Positions 43,125 to 52,376 of a DNA stretch of 64,000 nt are shown here, in pieces. The translations under genes were made by a program, and so were the position numbers. Every line of letters begins with the position of its first letter. Within the stretch, counting starts at the first letter, position 1. The notes below the pieces were generated by a model. That model did not search any database and was not told where the DNA came from. It saw nothing but the letters and a program-made list of their open reading frames with translations. The stretch is from contig NZ_JAOTEN010000002.1 of the NCBI RefSeq assembly GCF_025628965.1, forward strand, positions 558,001 to 622,000. The letters run 5' to 3'. Source of the stretch: Chryseobacterium gilvum. GTDB lineage: Bacteria > Bacteroidota > Bacteroidia > Flavobacteriales > Weeksellaceae.

Positions 43125-43358
43125 TCTAAAAAGCATGTTTTAAGCGAAATTCAATTGCAGTTGGTTCTAAACAGAGTTGTTTTAAATAAAATGCAGCTGC
43201 AGTTAATTACCACCAACTTGTTATAAACAAAATGCAGTTGCAGTTAGTTCCAAACAGAGTTATTTTAAATAAAATGCAGCTGCAGTTAATTCCCAGCAAT
43301 TTGTTATAAACAAAATGCAGTTGCAGTTAATTTCCGCCACATTGTTTTAACCTTCGGC
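43111..43358. repeat. Six-unit 41-42 bp tandem repeat with 83 bp higher-order period
   Basis: Units are anchored by a GCAG whose positions are 43157, 43199, 43240, 43282 and 43323, so spacing alternates 42, 41, 42, 41. A sixth, more diverged unit precedes them at 43111. Odd and even units differ consistently (TTCCAAACAGAGTTATTTTAA versus a TTGTTATAAACAA type), which gives an 83-base super-period. Some units hold the palindrome GCAGCTGC, and CTGCAG recurs. No spacers and no ORF are present, so it is neither a CRISPR nor coding. Confidence 0.85.
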
Positions 43359-43381
43359 AGGTTTATTAAATGTCAAACTAT

Positions 43382-43418
43382 AAAAAACTCCGTAGAACGT
43401 AATGTCTCACGGAGTTTT
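43382..43418. terminator. Terminator of fumC
   Basis: AAAACTCCGT / ACGGAGTTTT with a 15-base loop. It is followed by T's on the minus strand and so serves the leftward fumC. Confidence 0.75.
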
Positions 43419-43508
43419 ATCAATTATTTAATTTTTAATCTGATTAAAATTTTACCATCAAGACTACTAATAATTGAAGTTTATAAGTTTTCTTAATGTT
43501 TCGAAATA

Positions 43509-44903
43509 CTATTTCAGGCTTCCCACCATATCTTCAGGTTTCACCCATTCATCAAACTGCTCAGAAGTCACAAAACCAAGATTGATGGCTTCTTCTTTCA
43601 ACGTCGTTCCGTTTTTATGAGCGGTTTTGGCAATTTTTGCGGCATTTTCGTACCCGATATGGGTATTTAAAGCGGTTACGAGCATTAATGATTTGTCTAC
43701 CAGTTCTTTAATTCTTTCCATATTGGGCTCTATTCCAACGGCACAATGATCGTTAAACGAAATACAGGCATCGGCAATTAACTGAGCCGACTGAAGAAAA
43801 TTATACGCCATGACAGGTTTGAAAACATTCAGCTCATAATTTCCCTGTGTTCCTGCAAAGGAAATCGTCGTGTCATTTCCTAAAACCTGGGCACAAACCA
43901 TGGTCATCGCTTCATTTTGTGTAGGATTCACTTTTCCCGGCATAATGGAAGAGCCCGGCTCATTTTCCGGAATGTGGATTTCCCCGATTCCGGAACGGGG
44001 TCCTGAAGCCAGTAATCTGATATCCTGAGCAATTTTAAATAAAGATACCGAGAGCTGTTTCAATGCTCCGTGAGATTCTACGATCGCATCGTGAGCCGCC
44101 AAAGCTTCAAATTTATTTTCTGCGGTTACAAAAGGCATATTCGTGAACTTCGCAATGTATTCCGCGACTTTTACATCATACCCTTGAGGTGTGTTTAATC
44201 CGGTTCCCACTGCGGTTCCGCCCAATGCAAGCTCGGAAAGGTGTGGCAATGTGTTTTTTAAAGCTTTTAACCCATAATTCAATTGGGCAACATAGCCCGA
44301 AAATTCCTGTCCTAAAGTCAAAGGAGTGGCATCCATCAAGTGCGTTCTCCCGATTTTAACGATATCTTTAAAAGCTTCTGATTTTTCTTTTAACGTATCT
44401 CTCAGTTTTTCAACTGCGGGAATGGTTGTTTCTATTACTTTTTTATAGGCTGCAATGTGCATTGCTGTCGGATACGTATCGTTTGAAGACTGAGATTTAT
44501 TCACATCGTCATTCGCGTGAATTTCCGACTTATCTCCTAAATTCCCTCCATTATTTACATGAGCTTTATTAGAAATCACCTCATTGACATTCATGTTAGA
44601 TTGTGTTCCGGATCCGGTTTGCCAAATGACTAATGGAAACTGATCATTTAGTTTCCCTTCTAAGATTTCGTCGCACACTTTTGCAATCATATCTCTTTTT
44701 TCAGCAGGAAGAACTCCTAAATCGGTGTTGGTAAATGCTGCTGCTTTCTTTAAATATGCAAAAGCTTCGATAATTTCGTGGGGCATAGAACCTTCCGGGC
44801 CGATCTTGAAATTGTTTCTTGAGCGTTCCGTTTGCGCGCCCCAAAATTTGTCTGCAGGAACCTGCACTTCACCCATGGTGTCTTTCTCTATTCTGTAATT
44901 CAT
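43509..44903 (-). CDS. fumC: Fumarate hydratase, class II
   Basis: A 464-residue class II fumarase of the aspartase/fumarase superfamily. The start [28 protein letters not shown], the [13 protein letters not shown] substrate loop, [19 protein letters not shown] and the flexible [11 protein letters not shown] loop with its catalytic serine are all present. It is an iron-free homotetramer. It diverges from a class I iron-sulfur fumarase at 45222. Confidence 0.96.
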   Translation of the reverse strand: MNYRIEKDTMGEVQVPADKFWGAQTERSRNNFKIGPEGSMPHEIIEAFAYLKKAAAFTNTDLGVLPAEKRDMIAKVCDEILEGKLNDQFPLVIWQTGSGTQSNMNVNEVISNKAHVNNGGNLGDKSEIHANDDVNKSQSSNDTYPTAMHIAAYKKVIETTIPAVEKLRDTLKEKSEAFKDIVKIGRTHLMDATPLTLGQEFSGYVAQLNYGLKALKNTLPHLSELALGGTAVGTGLNTPQGYDVKVAEYIAKFTNMPFVTAENKFEALAAHDAIVESHGALKQLSVSLFKIAQDIRLLASGPRSGIGEIHIPENEPGSSIMPGKVNPTQNEAMTMVCAQVLGNDTTISFAGTQGNYELNVFKPVMAYNFLQSAQLIADACISFNDHCAVGIEPNMERIKELVDKSLMLVTALNTHIGYENAAKIAKTAHKNGTTLKEEAINLGFVTSEQFDEWVKPEDMVGSLK

Positions 44904-44932
44904 TGTGATTGAAATATTTGTTTAGTTTTATG

Positions 44933-45089
44933 TAACCACAAAAGACACAAAAGTTTAGCTTAAAATATTACAACCTAAAAAGTCACAAAAATGAAAATCA
45001 AAGATTTTCTAAAAACTAATGTGTTCTTTTTAAAGCAATATTTACTAAACTTAATTTTATCTAATGTGTTTAAAAGCTTTTGTGGTTTA
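44933..45089. repeat. ~157 bp element with short imperfect terminal inverted repeats
   Basis: The two fumarase genes are separated by 318 bases. Inside, TAACCACAAAAG at 44933-44944 is inverted (CTTTTGTGGTTTA) at 45077-45089, with internal partial repeats of AATGTGTT. A possible remnant of a small mobile element; the only ORF (62 codons) is not convincing. Confidence 0.4.
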
Positions 45090-45195
45090 AAAGTTTCTAT
45101 AAAGTTAAACAATGCTTTAAACTCTCGCAATTTATAATCATTATAAATATCAATCTCAATCACAGGTTTTTACTGATGCTTTTTTGGCTATGCCG

Positions 45196-45203
45196 TATTT
45201 TTG
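45196..45203 (+). promoter_or_regulatory. Flavobacterial -7 box for the class I fumarase
   Basis: TATTTTTG followed by CAGCC, 19 bases before the ATG at 45222. Upstream -33 not clear. Confidence 0.5.
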
Positions 45204-45221
45204 CAGCCAAAGAAAAATTGA

Positions 45222-46829
45222 ATGGAATTTAGATATCAGGATCCGTACCCGATTCAGAAAGATGATACGGTGTATAAAAAATTGACTTCAGACTATGTAA
45301 AAGTAGAACAGCTTGGCGATAGAGAAATTTTAACCATCGATCCGAAAGGTCTAGAATTATTGGCTGAAGAGGCCATGGCAGACGTTTCTTTTATGCTTCG
45401 TTCTTCCCATTTAGAAAGCTTGAGAAAAATTATTGATGATCCTGAAGCAACTGATAATGACAGATTCGTTGCTTACAATTTACTGCAGAATGCTGCAGTT
45501 GCTGCGGAAGGCGCTTTGCCTTCTTGCCAAGATACGGGAACGGCAATCGTAATGGGAAAAAAGGGTGAAAATGTCTACACCGGTGTCGATGACGGAGAGT
45601 ATTTAAGCAGAGGAATTTACAATACGTACCAAAAGAGAAACTTAAGATATTCTCAGATCGTTCCGTTAAGCATGTTTGAAGAAAAGAATTCCGGGTCTAA
45701 TCTTCCTGCGCAGATCGATATTTACGCTAAAAAAGGAAATTCTTACGAATTTTTATTTTTAACAAAAGGGGGAGGTTCTGCCAACAAAACATTTCTTTAT
45801 CAAAAAACAAAATCTTTACTGAACGAAAAATCACTTGAAGCTTTTGTAAAAGAAAGAATTTCAGATTTGGGAACCGCGGCTTGTCCGCCTTATCACTTAG
45901 CATTGGTAATCGGGGGAACTTCTGCGGAAGCCAACCTGGCTGCAGTAAAAAAAGCATCTGCGAAATATTATGATCATCTTCCGACTGAAGGGAATGAAGC
46001 GGGACAGGCTTTCAGAGATCTGGAATGGGAAGCTAAAGTTCAGAAAATCTGTCAGGAAAGTGCAATCGGAGCACAGTTTGGCGGAAAATATTTGACGCAT
46101 GATGTTAGAGTAATCAGGTTGCCCCGCCACGCAGCTTCCTGTCCGGTCGGAATGGGAGTCTCCTGTTCGGCAGACCGAAATATTAAAGCCAGAATAAACA
46201 GCGAAGGCATTTTTCTGGAGCAGCTGGAGCAGGATCCGAAAAGATTTTTACCCGCAACACCACCCCATTTGGAAGAAGCGGTAGAAATTGATCTGAATAA
46301 ACCGATGCCAGAAATTTTGGCGGAACTGTCAAAATATCCAATTAAGACCAGATTAAAATTAAACGGAACATTAATCGTGGCAAGAGATATTGCTCACGCA
46401 AAGATCAAAGAATTGCTGGATGCAGGGAAACCCATGCCGGAATATTTCAAAAATCACCCGATTTATTACGCTGGGCCTGCAAAAACCCCGGAAGGAATGG
46501 CATCAGGAAGTTTCGGACCGACAACGGCAGGAAGAATGGATGTGTATGTTGACGAATTCCAAAGTCATGGAGGAAGTATGGTCATGCTCGCAAAAGGAAA
46601 CAGAACGGCAGATGTGACGAATGCCTGTCATCAATACGGAGGATTTTATTTAGGGTCAATCGGCGGACCTGCAGCAATTTTGGCGAAAGACAATATTTTA
46701 TCGGTTGAGGTGGTCGATTTCCCGGAATTGGGAATGGAAGCAGTGCGAAAAATAGAAGTAAAAGATTTCCCGGCATTCATCATTACGGATGATAAAGGGA
46801 ATGATTTTTTTGCAAATCTTGCACATTAA
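45222..46829 (+). CDS. Fumarate hydratase, class I (4Fe-4S)
   Basis: A 535-residue enzyme. The three cluster cysteines align in spacing with E. coli FumA (105, 224, 318): C102 in [10 protein letters not shown]221 in AACPPYH and C315 in VSCSADRN, with C307 adjacent. It is iron-dependent and oxygen-sensitive, unlike the class II enzyme beside it. The C-terminal third carries the beta-subunit-like domain ([17 protein letters not shown]). A small membrane protein follows. Confidence 0.95.
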   Translation: MEFRYQDPYPIQKDDTVYKKLTSDYVKVEQLGDREILTIDPKGLELLAEEAMADVSFMLRSSHLESLRKIIDDPEATDNDRFVAYNLLQNAAVAAEGALPSCQDTGTAIVMGKKGENVYTGVDDGEYLSRGIYNTYQKRNLRYSQIVPLSMFEEKNSGSNLPAQIDIYAKKGNSYEFLFLTKGGGSANKTFLYQKTKSLLNEKSLEAFVKERISDLGTAACPPYHLALVIGGTSAEANLAAVKKASAKYYDHLPTEGNEAGQAFRDLEWEAKVQKICQESAIGAQFGGKYLTHDVRVIRLPRHAASCPVGMGVSCSADRNIKARINSEGIFLEQLEQDPKRFLPATPPHLEEAVEIDLNKPMPEILAELSKYPIKTRLKLNGTLIVARDIAHAKIKELLDAGKPMPEYFKNHPIYYAGPAKTPEGMASGSFGPTTAGRMDVYVDEFQSHGGSMVMLAKGNRTADVTNACHQYGGFYLGSIGGPAAILAKDNILSVEVVDFPELGMEAVRKIEVKDFPAFIITDDKGNDFFANLAH

Positions 46830-46872
46830 CAGTTTAAAATAATAATAAATTACAAATTTAGGTTCTTAATCT

Positions 46873-46903
46873 TTTGATGAAAAAGAAAAAAGTCCTACTT
46901 TTG
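46873..46903 (+). promoter_or_regulatory. Complete flavobacterial promoter
   Basis: TTTG at 46873-46876, exactly 19 bases, then TACTTTTG at 46896-46903, matching TTTG-N19-TAnnTTTG. It gives a short leader for the gene at 46923. Confidence 0.75.
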
Positions 46904-46922
46904 CCTAAAATCTATAAGAAAG

Positions 46923-47213
46923 ATGATGTTATCAGCATTTTGGCCGTTTTATCAGTTCCTTTGGACAATCTACTTTATTACGATGTTTTTAGTAGGGTTC
47001 TGGTGTATTTTTATGTTTTTCGGATTGGTGATCCCAATGTGGTTAACAGAAGGTTTAAAAGAATATTTTGGTAAAATAAAGCCATTTGACCCTGAAGATA
47101 TCAGAAGAAAAAATATCTATGAGCAGGAAGGTGTTGAGGTTATTTTTAATCAGCCTAAAGGTCATGGGCCTTTCTTACATGATAGCCATTCTCACGACAA
47201 CGGACATCATTAA
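46923..47213 (+). CDS. Small membrane protein with His-rich tail
   Basis: A 96-residue protein. Two hydrophobic spans occupy roughly 7-42 (YQFLWTIYFITMFLVGFWCIFMFFGLVIP). The C-terminus is soluble and ends HDSHSHDNGHH, which could bind metal. A competing frame that starts at 46874 contains the promoter, so it is rejected. It has its own promoter. I do not recognise the family. Confidence 0.75.
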   Translation: MMLSAFWPFYQFLWTIYFITMFLVGFWCIFMFFGLVIPMWLTEGLKEYFGKIKPFDPEDIRRKNIYEQEGVEVIFNQPKGHGPFLHDSHSHDNGHH

Positions 47214-47276
47214 TGAATGTCATCGCTTTTCCACCTTAATTCCGGAAAAGTGATATCATAGCAAAACAACATATAT

Positions 47277-47304
47277 AAACCACTGATCTTGTATCAGTGG
47301 TTTT
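47277..47304 (+). terminator. Intrinsic terminator
   Basis: AAACCACTGAT and ATCAGTGGTTTT pair around CTTGT, followed by T's. It closes the small membrane-protein gene. The remaining ~150 bases before the amylase are AT-rich with nothing I can name. Confidence 0.85.
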
Positions 47305-47458
47305 CTGTTTTTATAATGATTTGTTTCTGATTAGTAAATATTCATTAAAATTGTATGTTTGACATAATTTATTAGTATAAAATTAAGAAATTAAAGGATA
47401 AATTATTGATTTACTTGAAAAATGTTTTATATTTAAAGTTTATTTATAAAAAACCGAT

Positions 47459-50299
47459 ATGAAAAAACTTTATTCAACATTTTTGCTGCTTATAACAGCA
47501 TTTCTTTTTGGGCAGATCAGTTATACGATCAATCCTAATCCTTTTAACGAAACCAATTCCGTTACGCTCAGTGTTCCGGGCAACCAGATTGATGAATCAG
47601 CTTGGGGAGTGAGCGGGAATGCCATTTATATTTGGACGTGGTCATTGGATTTAAACTATGCTAATAGTCAGGATTGTCCCACTAACGGAGCCTGGACCAA
47701 TTCTAACGAGCTGAACAGGCTGGCTTACAATGCAGGAACAGACACGTACTCCCTGACTTTCACACCTACAACATTCTACAACCGGACCGGTATCGGAAGA
47801 ATAGGTTTTTTACTGAAAACAAAAACGGGTGACCATCAGACATCACCTGATATTTTTGTAAATGTAGGGACGCTAAGTTTAAATTTAACAAATCCTGCCG
47901 CGAATTCACTTACATCAGTTCCTGTCGGAAATAGCATCAATATTACAGCTTCTACGAATATTAATGCCACTTATCAGCTAAAGGCAAATGGAACCGTTAT
48001 CAATTCCACATCGACACCTTCAACATCATACAGTTACAATTATACCGTAACAGCAGATGCCAATATGGAGATAATTGCTACCGATGCCAATTCTAACGTC
48101 AAAAATGCAACTTTTATGCTGCAGGTTCCTAGAAATGTAGTTTCTGAGGCTATTCCAAGCTGGATAAGACAGGGAATTAATTATAATCCTACCGATAACA
48201 CAAAAGTAGGTTTAGCCTTGTATGCGCCTTTTAAAAACTTCGTTCATGTGATCGGTAGTTTTAACAACTGGACAGTGAATGATGCCTATTTGATGAAAAG
48301 AGATACTACAAATCCTGATCTGTACTGGATCGAGCTTACAGGAATTACGCCTCAACAGTTGTATACTTTTCAATACAGAACCAATGATTTGAGAAAAGTG
48401 GCAGATCCTTTTTCTCCTCAGATTTTATCTTCTTACGATGATCAGTATATTTCTGCATCCACCTATCCGAATTTGCCGGTATTTCCTGCAGGACAGGGAT
48501 TTGAGGTTTCCACGTTCAAAACCGGAGAAACACCTTACAATTGGCAGGTAACCAATTTCCAGAGACCGAATAAACAGGATTTAATTGTCTACGAATTGTT
48601 ATTAAGAGATTTTACGCAGGAAAAAAACTGGCAGTCGTTAATTGATAAGATCAATTATCTGAAAAGCTTGAAAATTAATGCGATCGAACTAATGCCAATT
48701 ATGGAATTTGAAGGGAATCTTTCCTGGGGATATAACACTTCGTTTCATTACGCTTTAGATAAAGCTTACGGTACTCCTCAGAAATTTAAAGAATTTATTG
48801 ATCTGTGTCACCAAAACGGAATTGCGGTAATCCTAGATGTTGCCTTTAATCACGCAACCGGCAGATCGCCTTTGGCGAGACTTTGGAATATTGATCCGGA
48901 CGGAGACGGTTATGGAGATATCGCCGCCAATAATCCTTATTTCAATACTGTTCCGAAACATTCCTATAATGTTTTCAATGATTTTAACCACACCAGTCCT
49001 GCGACAAAATATTATGTTGAAAGAACCTTACAGCAATGGCTTACAGAATATAAAGTGGATGGTTTCCGTTGGGATTTGACCAAAGGTTTTACCCAAAACT
49101 GTTCAGAAAATGATGAAACCTGTACCAATGCGTATCAGCAGGACCGAGTAGATATCCTGAAATATTATGCAGACAAACAGTGGGCACTCGATCCCAATTC
49201 ATATATGATTTTTGAACATTTGGGAACCGATGCGGAAGAGCAGCAATGGGCAAATTACAGAATTGCAGAAGGAAAAGGCGTAATGCTTTGGAATAATCAG
49301 AACGGGCCTTATAACCAGAATACAATGGGCTATAAAGAAAACAGCAATTATGACCGTATGGATCATGAATTTCACGGGTTCAGCAATATGTCGGGTGTTG
49401 GATACGGAGAAAGCCATGACGAAGAAAGATTAATGTTTAAAAATCTAGCGTATGGTGCTGTAAATGGGACCTATAATGTGACAAATCTCAATACAGCATT
49501 AGAAAGAATGAAAACCTTTGGAGCGACCTTCTTTACGATTCCCGGTCCGAAGATGATTTGGCAGTTTGGAGAACTGGGATACGAATTCAGCATTAACAGA
49601 TGTGCAGACGGGACTATTAACAACAATTGCAGAACAGACGAAAAACCGATTGCTTTCACATTAGGATATGACACCAATGTCAACAGAAAGGCGATTTATG
49701 ACACTTGGGCGCAGATTATTAACATCAGAAATGCCAATCCTGTTTTCAAATCCAAGACATACACCGTAGAATCAAATAATCTTACGAATGATCCAAATGG
49801 GCTCATCACTAGAATATATGTATATGACAACACATTAACAACAGGAGTGAAAAATGTAGTGGTTCTGGCCAATTATGATACTTCCGTTAAAAACGTTGTC
49901 CCTTATTTTCCATTTACAGGACAATGGCAGAATCTCATGGACAGTACAATATTGAACGTTACGTCTACGACAGATCCTATAACACTTCAGCCGGGAGAAT
50001 TTAGAATTTTTGCAAATCCGGTGGCAACTCTTGCTACTGGTGAAGAAAATTTAGATAAAAGATTGTCTTTACAGATTGCAGATAACCCGGTTAAAAATGG
50101 TTTGGCTACATTAATTTATCACAAAGCCAAAAACGGGCAAATTATGATCTATGATATGAGCGGCAAAAGAATGGATTCTTTTAAACTTAAAAATGAAGAC
50201 GGAACTTATGAATTAAAAACAAATTATCCCGCAGGAACTTATCTTGTTCATCTGAAAACCGATAATGGCGTTGCCATTCAGAAAATGATCGTTCAGTAA
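47459..50299 (+). CDS. T9SS-secreted alpha-amylase family (GH13) protein
   Basis: A 946-residue protein. Signal peptide 1-19. Two N-terminal beta domains (~20-220) and a CBM48/E-set segment (~240-320) precede the GH13 barrel: VAFNHATG, VDGFRWDLTK with nucleophile D539, IFEHLG with acid/base E586, and GESHDEERL with D654. The last ~75 residues (NPVKNGLATL...MIYDMSGKRM...AGTYLVHLKTDNG) are a type A T9SS sorting domain, so it is exported through the outer membrane. Likely starch/glycogen hydrolase; exact bond unknown. Confidence 0.92.
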   Translation: MKKLYSTFLLLITAFLFGQISYTINPNPFNETNSVTLSVPGNQIDESAWGVSGNAIYIWTWSLDLNYANSQDCPTNGAWTNSNELNRLAYNAGTDTYSLTFTPTTFYNRTGIGRIGFLLKTKTGDHQTSPDIFVNVGTLSLNLTNPAANSLTSVPVGNSINITASTNINATYQLKANGTVINSTSTPSTSYSYNYTVTADANMEIIATDANSNVKNATFMLQVPRNVVSEAIPSWIRQGINYNPTDNTKVGLALYAPFKNFVHVIGSFNNWTVNDAYLMKRDTTNPDLYWIELTGITPQQLYTFQYRTNDLRKVADPFSPQILSSYDDQYISASTYPNLPVFPAGQGFEVSTFKTGETPYNWQVTNFQRPNKQDLIVYELLLRDFTQEKNWQSLIDKINYLKSLKINAIELMPIMEFEGNLSWGYNTSFHYALDKAYGTPQKFKEFIDLCHQNGIAVILDVAFNHATGRSPLARLWNIDPDGDGYGDIAANNPYFNTVPKHSYNVFNDFNHTSPATKYYVERTLQQWLTEYKVDGFRWDLTKGFTQNCSENDETCTNAYQQDRVDILKYYADKQWALDPNSYMIFEHLGTDAEEQQWANYRIAEGKGVMLWNNQNGPYNQNTMGYKENSNYDRMDHEFHGFSNMSGVGYGESHDEERLMFKNLAYGAVNGTYNVTNLNTALERMKTFGATFFTIPGPKMIWQFGELGYEFSINRCADGTINNNCRTDEKPIAFTLGYDTNVNRKAIYDTWAQIINIRNANPVFKSKTYTVESNNLTNDPNGLITRIYVYDNTLTTGVKNVVVLANYDTSVKNVVPYFPFTGQWQNLMDSTILNVTSTTDPITLQPGEFRIFANPVATLATGEENLDKRLSLQIADNPVKNGLATLIYHKAKNGQIMIYDMSGKRMDSFKLKNEDGTYELKTNYPAGTYLVHLKTDNGVAIQKMIVQ

Positions 50300-50325
50300 A
50301 ATGATCGATGTATAAATTAAACATT

Positions 50326-50352
50326 AAAAGCTCATGGAAATGGGCTTTTTTT
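50326..50352 (+). terminator. Terminator of the amylase gene
   Basis: AAAAGCTCAT / ATGGGCTTTT (one wobble) around GGAA, followed by a run of T's. Confidence 0.85.
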
Positions 50353-50369
50353 ATTTATCCTCAAATCCG

Positions 50370-50377
50370 TATCTTTG
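50370..50377 (+). promoter_or_regulatory. Flavobacterial -7 box for prfA
   Basis: TATCTTTG, 18 bases before the prfA ATG, followed by CATACTAA exactly as in the miaB promoter. Confidence 0.5.
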
Positions 50378-50394
50378 CATACTAAATTTTTAAT

Positions 50395-51480
50395 ATGTCT
50401 AAGTCATTAATTCCAAAATTAGAAGCGATAAAACAAAGATATAATGAGGTGGCAGACCTTATTATACAGCCAGAAGTAATTTCGGATCAGAAAAAATATT
50501 CTTCTCTCAATAAAGAATACAGCGATTTAGGAAAAATAGTACACGTTTACGATCAATATAAAAATGCTTTAGACAACATCGCAGAATCGGAAGAAATCAT
50601 CGCAGATGGTTCAGACAGAGATTTGGTCGATATGGCTAAGGAAGAAAAAGTAGAAGCGCAGGCAAAACTTCCTGGTTTGGAAGAACAGTTAAAAGTTCTT
50701 TTGATCCCTAAAGATCCTGCGGATGATAAAAATGTGATTGTAGAACTTCGCGCAGGAACCGGTGGTGATGAAGCTGCCATCTTTGTAGAAGATGTATACA
50801 GAGCGTATTCCATGTTTTTTAAAACCAAAGGATGGAAGCACGAAATCACAGATTCTAACGAAGCGGCAAAAGGATATAAAGAATTGATCCTGAAAGTGGA
50901 AGGAGAAGGCGTTTACGGAATTATGAAATTTGAATCCGGAGTACACCGTGTACAGCGTGTTCCCGAAACAGAATCTCAGGGAAGAGTGCACACTTCGGCC
51001 ATTACCGTTGCTGTTTTACCGGAAGCGGAAGAAATCGATTTTGAATTGAATCCTGCAGATATTGAAATGCAGACTTCGCGTTCTGGTGGAGCGGGGGGAC
51101 AAAACGTAAACAAGGTTGAAACAAAAGTACAGTTGACACACAAACCTTCAGGAATGGTGGTGGTTTGTCAGCAGGCACGTTCACAGTTGGCTAACAGAGA
51201 GTTGGCCATGGAAATGCTCCGTACCAAATTATATGATATTGAAGTTCAGAAATCTGTGGGAGACATTGCTGCACAGCGTAAATCGATGGTTTCCACGGGT
51301 GACCGTTCTGCAAAGATCAAAACATACAATTATCCGCAAGGAAGAGTTACCGATCACAGAATCAACAAATCCATGTACAATCTTGATGCATACATGAATG
51401 GTGATATTTCTGAAATGATCGATGCCGTAATTATGGCTGAAAATGCTGAGAAAATGAAAGGCGAAGAAGAAAATTATTAA
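50395..51480 (+). CDS. prfA: Peptide chain release factor 1
   Basis: A 361-residue class I release factor with the GGQ catalytic motif in [19 protein letters not shown]. The PxT-like stop-codon recognition region sits at [15 protein letters not shown]1 reads UAA and UAG. Spacing rules out RF2, whose tripeptide would be SPF. It is transcribed alone. Confidence 0.96.
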   Translation: MSKSLIPKLEAIKQRYNEVADLIIQPEVISDQKKYSSLNKEYSDLGKIVHVYDQYKNALDNIAESEEIIADGSDRDLVDMAKEEKVEAQAKLPGLEEQLKVLLIPKDPADDKNVIVELRAGTGGDEAAIFVEDVYRAYSMFFKTKGWKHEITDSNEAAKGYKELILKVEGEGVYGIMKFESGVHRVQRVPETESQGRVHTSAITVAVLPEAEEIDFELNPADIEMQTSRSGGAGGQNVNKVETKVQLTHKPSGMVVVCQQARSQLANRELAMEMLRTKLYDIEVQKSVGDIAAQRKSMVSTGDRSAKIKTYNYPQGRVTDHRINKSMYNLDAYMNGDISEMIDAVIMAENAEKMKGEEENY

Positions 51481-51507
51481 ATTTTTTTTCTTCTACATAT
51501 TACATAT

Positions 51508-51536
51508 AAAGCTTCTGAGAAATCAGAAGTTTTTTA
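51508..51536 (+). terminator. Terminator of prfA
   Basis: CTTCTGA / TCAGAAG around GAAA, then a T-run. Confidence 0.8.
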
Positions 51537-51568
51537 TTTTAGAATATCAAATTACTGTATAAATTATT

Positions 51569-51576
51569 TATATTTG
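51569..51576 (+). promoter_or_regulatory. -7 box of the toxin-antitoxin pair
   Basis: TATATTTG, 18 bases before the antitoxin ATG. No -33 TTTG is visible. Such operons often carry operators for the antitoxin here. Confidence 0.5.
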
Positions 51577-51593
51577 TACGTATAATATTTATT

Positions 51594-51848
51594 ATGGACT
51601 CAAAACTTACTATAAAACTCAACGAAACAGTCATTGAACGCGCAAAAAAATATGCCTCTGGAAAGAAGATGAGCTTGTCAAGATTAATTGAGAATTATCT
51701 TGATTCTTTAACCCGGGGGGAAAGCGATGAGTTTGAAATTTCTCCTTTTGTTAAAAGTATATCTACAGGGAAAAGTATTCCAGTAGATATAGATGATAAA
51801 GTATTTAAAGAAAATTTGATTGATGATTTCGACAAAAAATATCAATAA
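51594..51848 (+). CDS. Ribbon-helix-helix antitoxin (DUF6364-like)
   Basis: An 84-residue protein. The N-terminal SKLTIKLNETVIERAKKYASGKKMSLSRLIENYL is a ribbon-helix-helix DNA-binding core, as in DUF6364 antitoxins. The flexible C-terminus (~50-84) would wrap the toxin. The TAA stop shares its last A with the ATG of the PIN toxin, a strict coupling typical of type II systems. Confidence 0.85.
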   Translation: MDSKLTIKLNETVIERAKKYASGKKMSLSRLIENYLDSLTRGESDEFEISPFVKSISTGKSIPVDIDDKVFKENLIDDFDKKYQ

Positions 51849-52264
51849 TGAAAAAGATATTTCTAGATACCAACATCGTATTAGATTTTCTTGGTGAAAG
51901 AGAAAATTTTTATGGACCAGCTGCAAGAGTTTTAACTTTAGCAGACCAAAAGGAGATTACCGTTTATACATCTCCCAGCTCTATTTCAAATGTATATTAT
52001 ATTTTAGCAAAATATGAAAATCCTAAAGCAGCACTTGAGAAAATCCGAAAGTTTAAGGTGCTTTGTAATATTTCCATAATGAATGATGAGGTTGTAGAAA
52101 GAGCTATCAATTCAGATTTTAAAGATTTTGAAGATAGCATGCAGTACTTCAGTGCTATAGCTGAAAACTGCGAAATTATCATTACAAGAAATGAAAAAGA
52201 TTTTAAAAATGCACTAATTCCGGTGATGAATGCTGAAAGTTTTTTACAGATAATTAAAAAATAA
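51848..52264 (+). CDS. PIN-domain ribonuclease toxin (VapC-like)
   Basis: A 138-residue PIN domain. The acidic site begins FLDTNIVLDFL (D7), continues with SDFKDFEDSMQYFSA mid-protein and ends with ITRNEKDF. VapC-type toxins cut tRNA or rRNA until the antitoxin binds them. Substrate unknown. It is paired with the antitoxin by a 1-base overlap and is bounded by a terminator. Confidence 0.87.
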   Translation: MKKIFLDTNIVLDFLGERENFYGPAARVLTLADQKEITVYTSPSSISNVYYILAKYENPKAALEKIRKFKVLCNISIMNDEVVERAINSDFKDFEDSMQYFSAIAENCEIIITRNEKDFKNALIPVMNAESFLQIIKK

Positions 52265-52310
52265 ATTTTTTGACTACTTATTTATTACCATCAAGTAATA
52301 TAGATATCGC

Positions 52311-52337
52311 AAGTTTCTCGCCGAAGAAGCTTTTTTT
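52311..52337 (+). terminator. Terminator of the toxin-antitoxin operon
   Basis: AAGTTTCT and AGAAGCTT pair (one wobble) around CGCCGA, followed by five T's. Confidence 0.65.
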
Positions 52338-52354
52338 ATTCCCATAACTTTCCT

Positions 52355-52362
52355 TAAATTTG
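52355..52362 (+). promoter_or_regulatory. -7 box for prolyl endopeptidase
   Basis: TAAATTTG matches TAnnTTTG, 15 bases before the ATG at 52377, so the 5' leader would be very short. Confidence 0.4.
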
Positions 52363-52376
52363 ATAAAACCATTGTC

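Noticed and set aside
43111..43358. CRISPR array
   Set aside because: Units run head to tail with no unique spacers and no cas genes nearby; it is a simple tandem repeat.
44975..45163. 62-codon minus-strand ORF between the fumarases
   Set aside because: Low-complexity A/T-rich reading inside the inverted-repeat element, with no start signal.
46874..47074. 66-codon ORF in the alternative frame
   Set aside because: Its start region contains the complete promoter of the 46923 gene, and the other frame has clear membrane spans.
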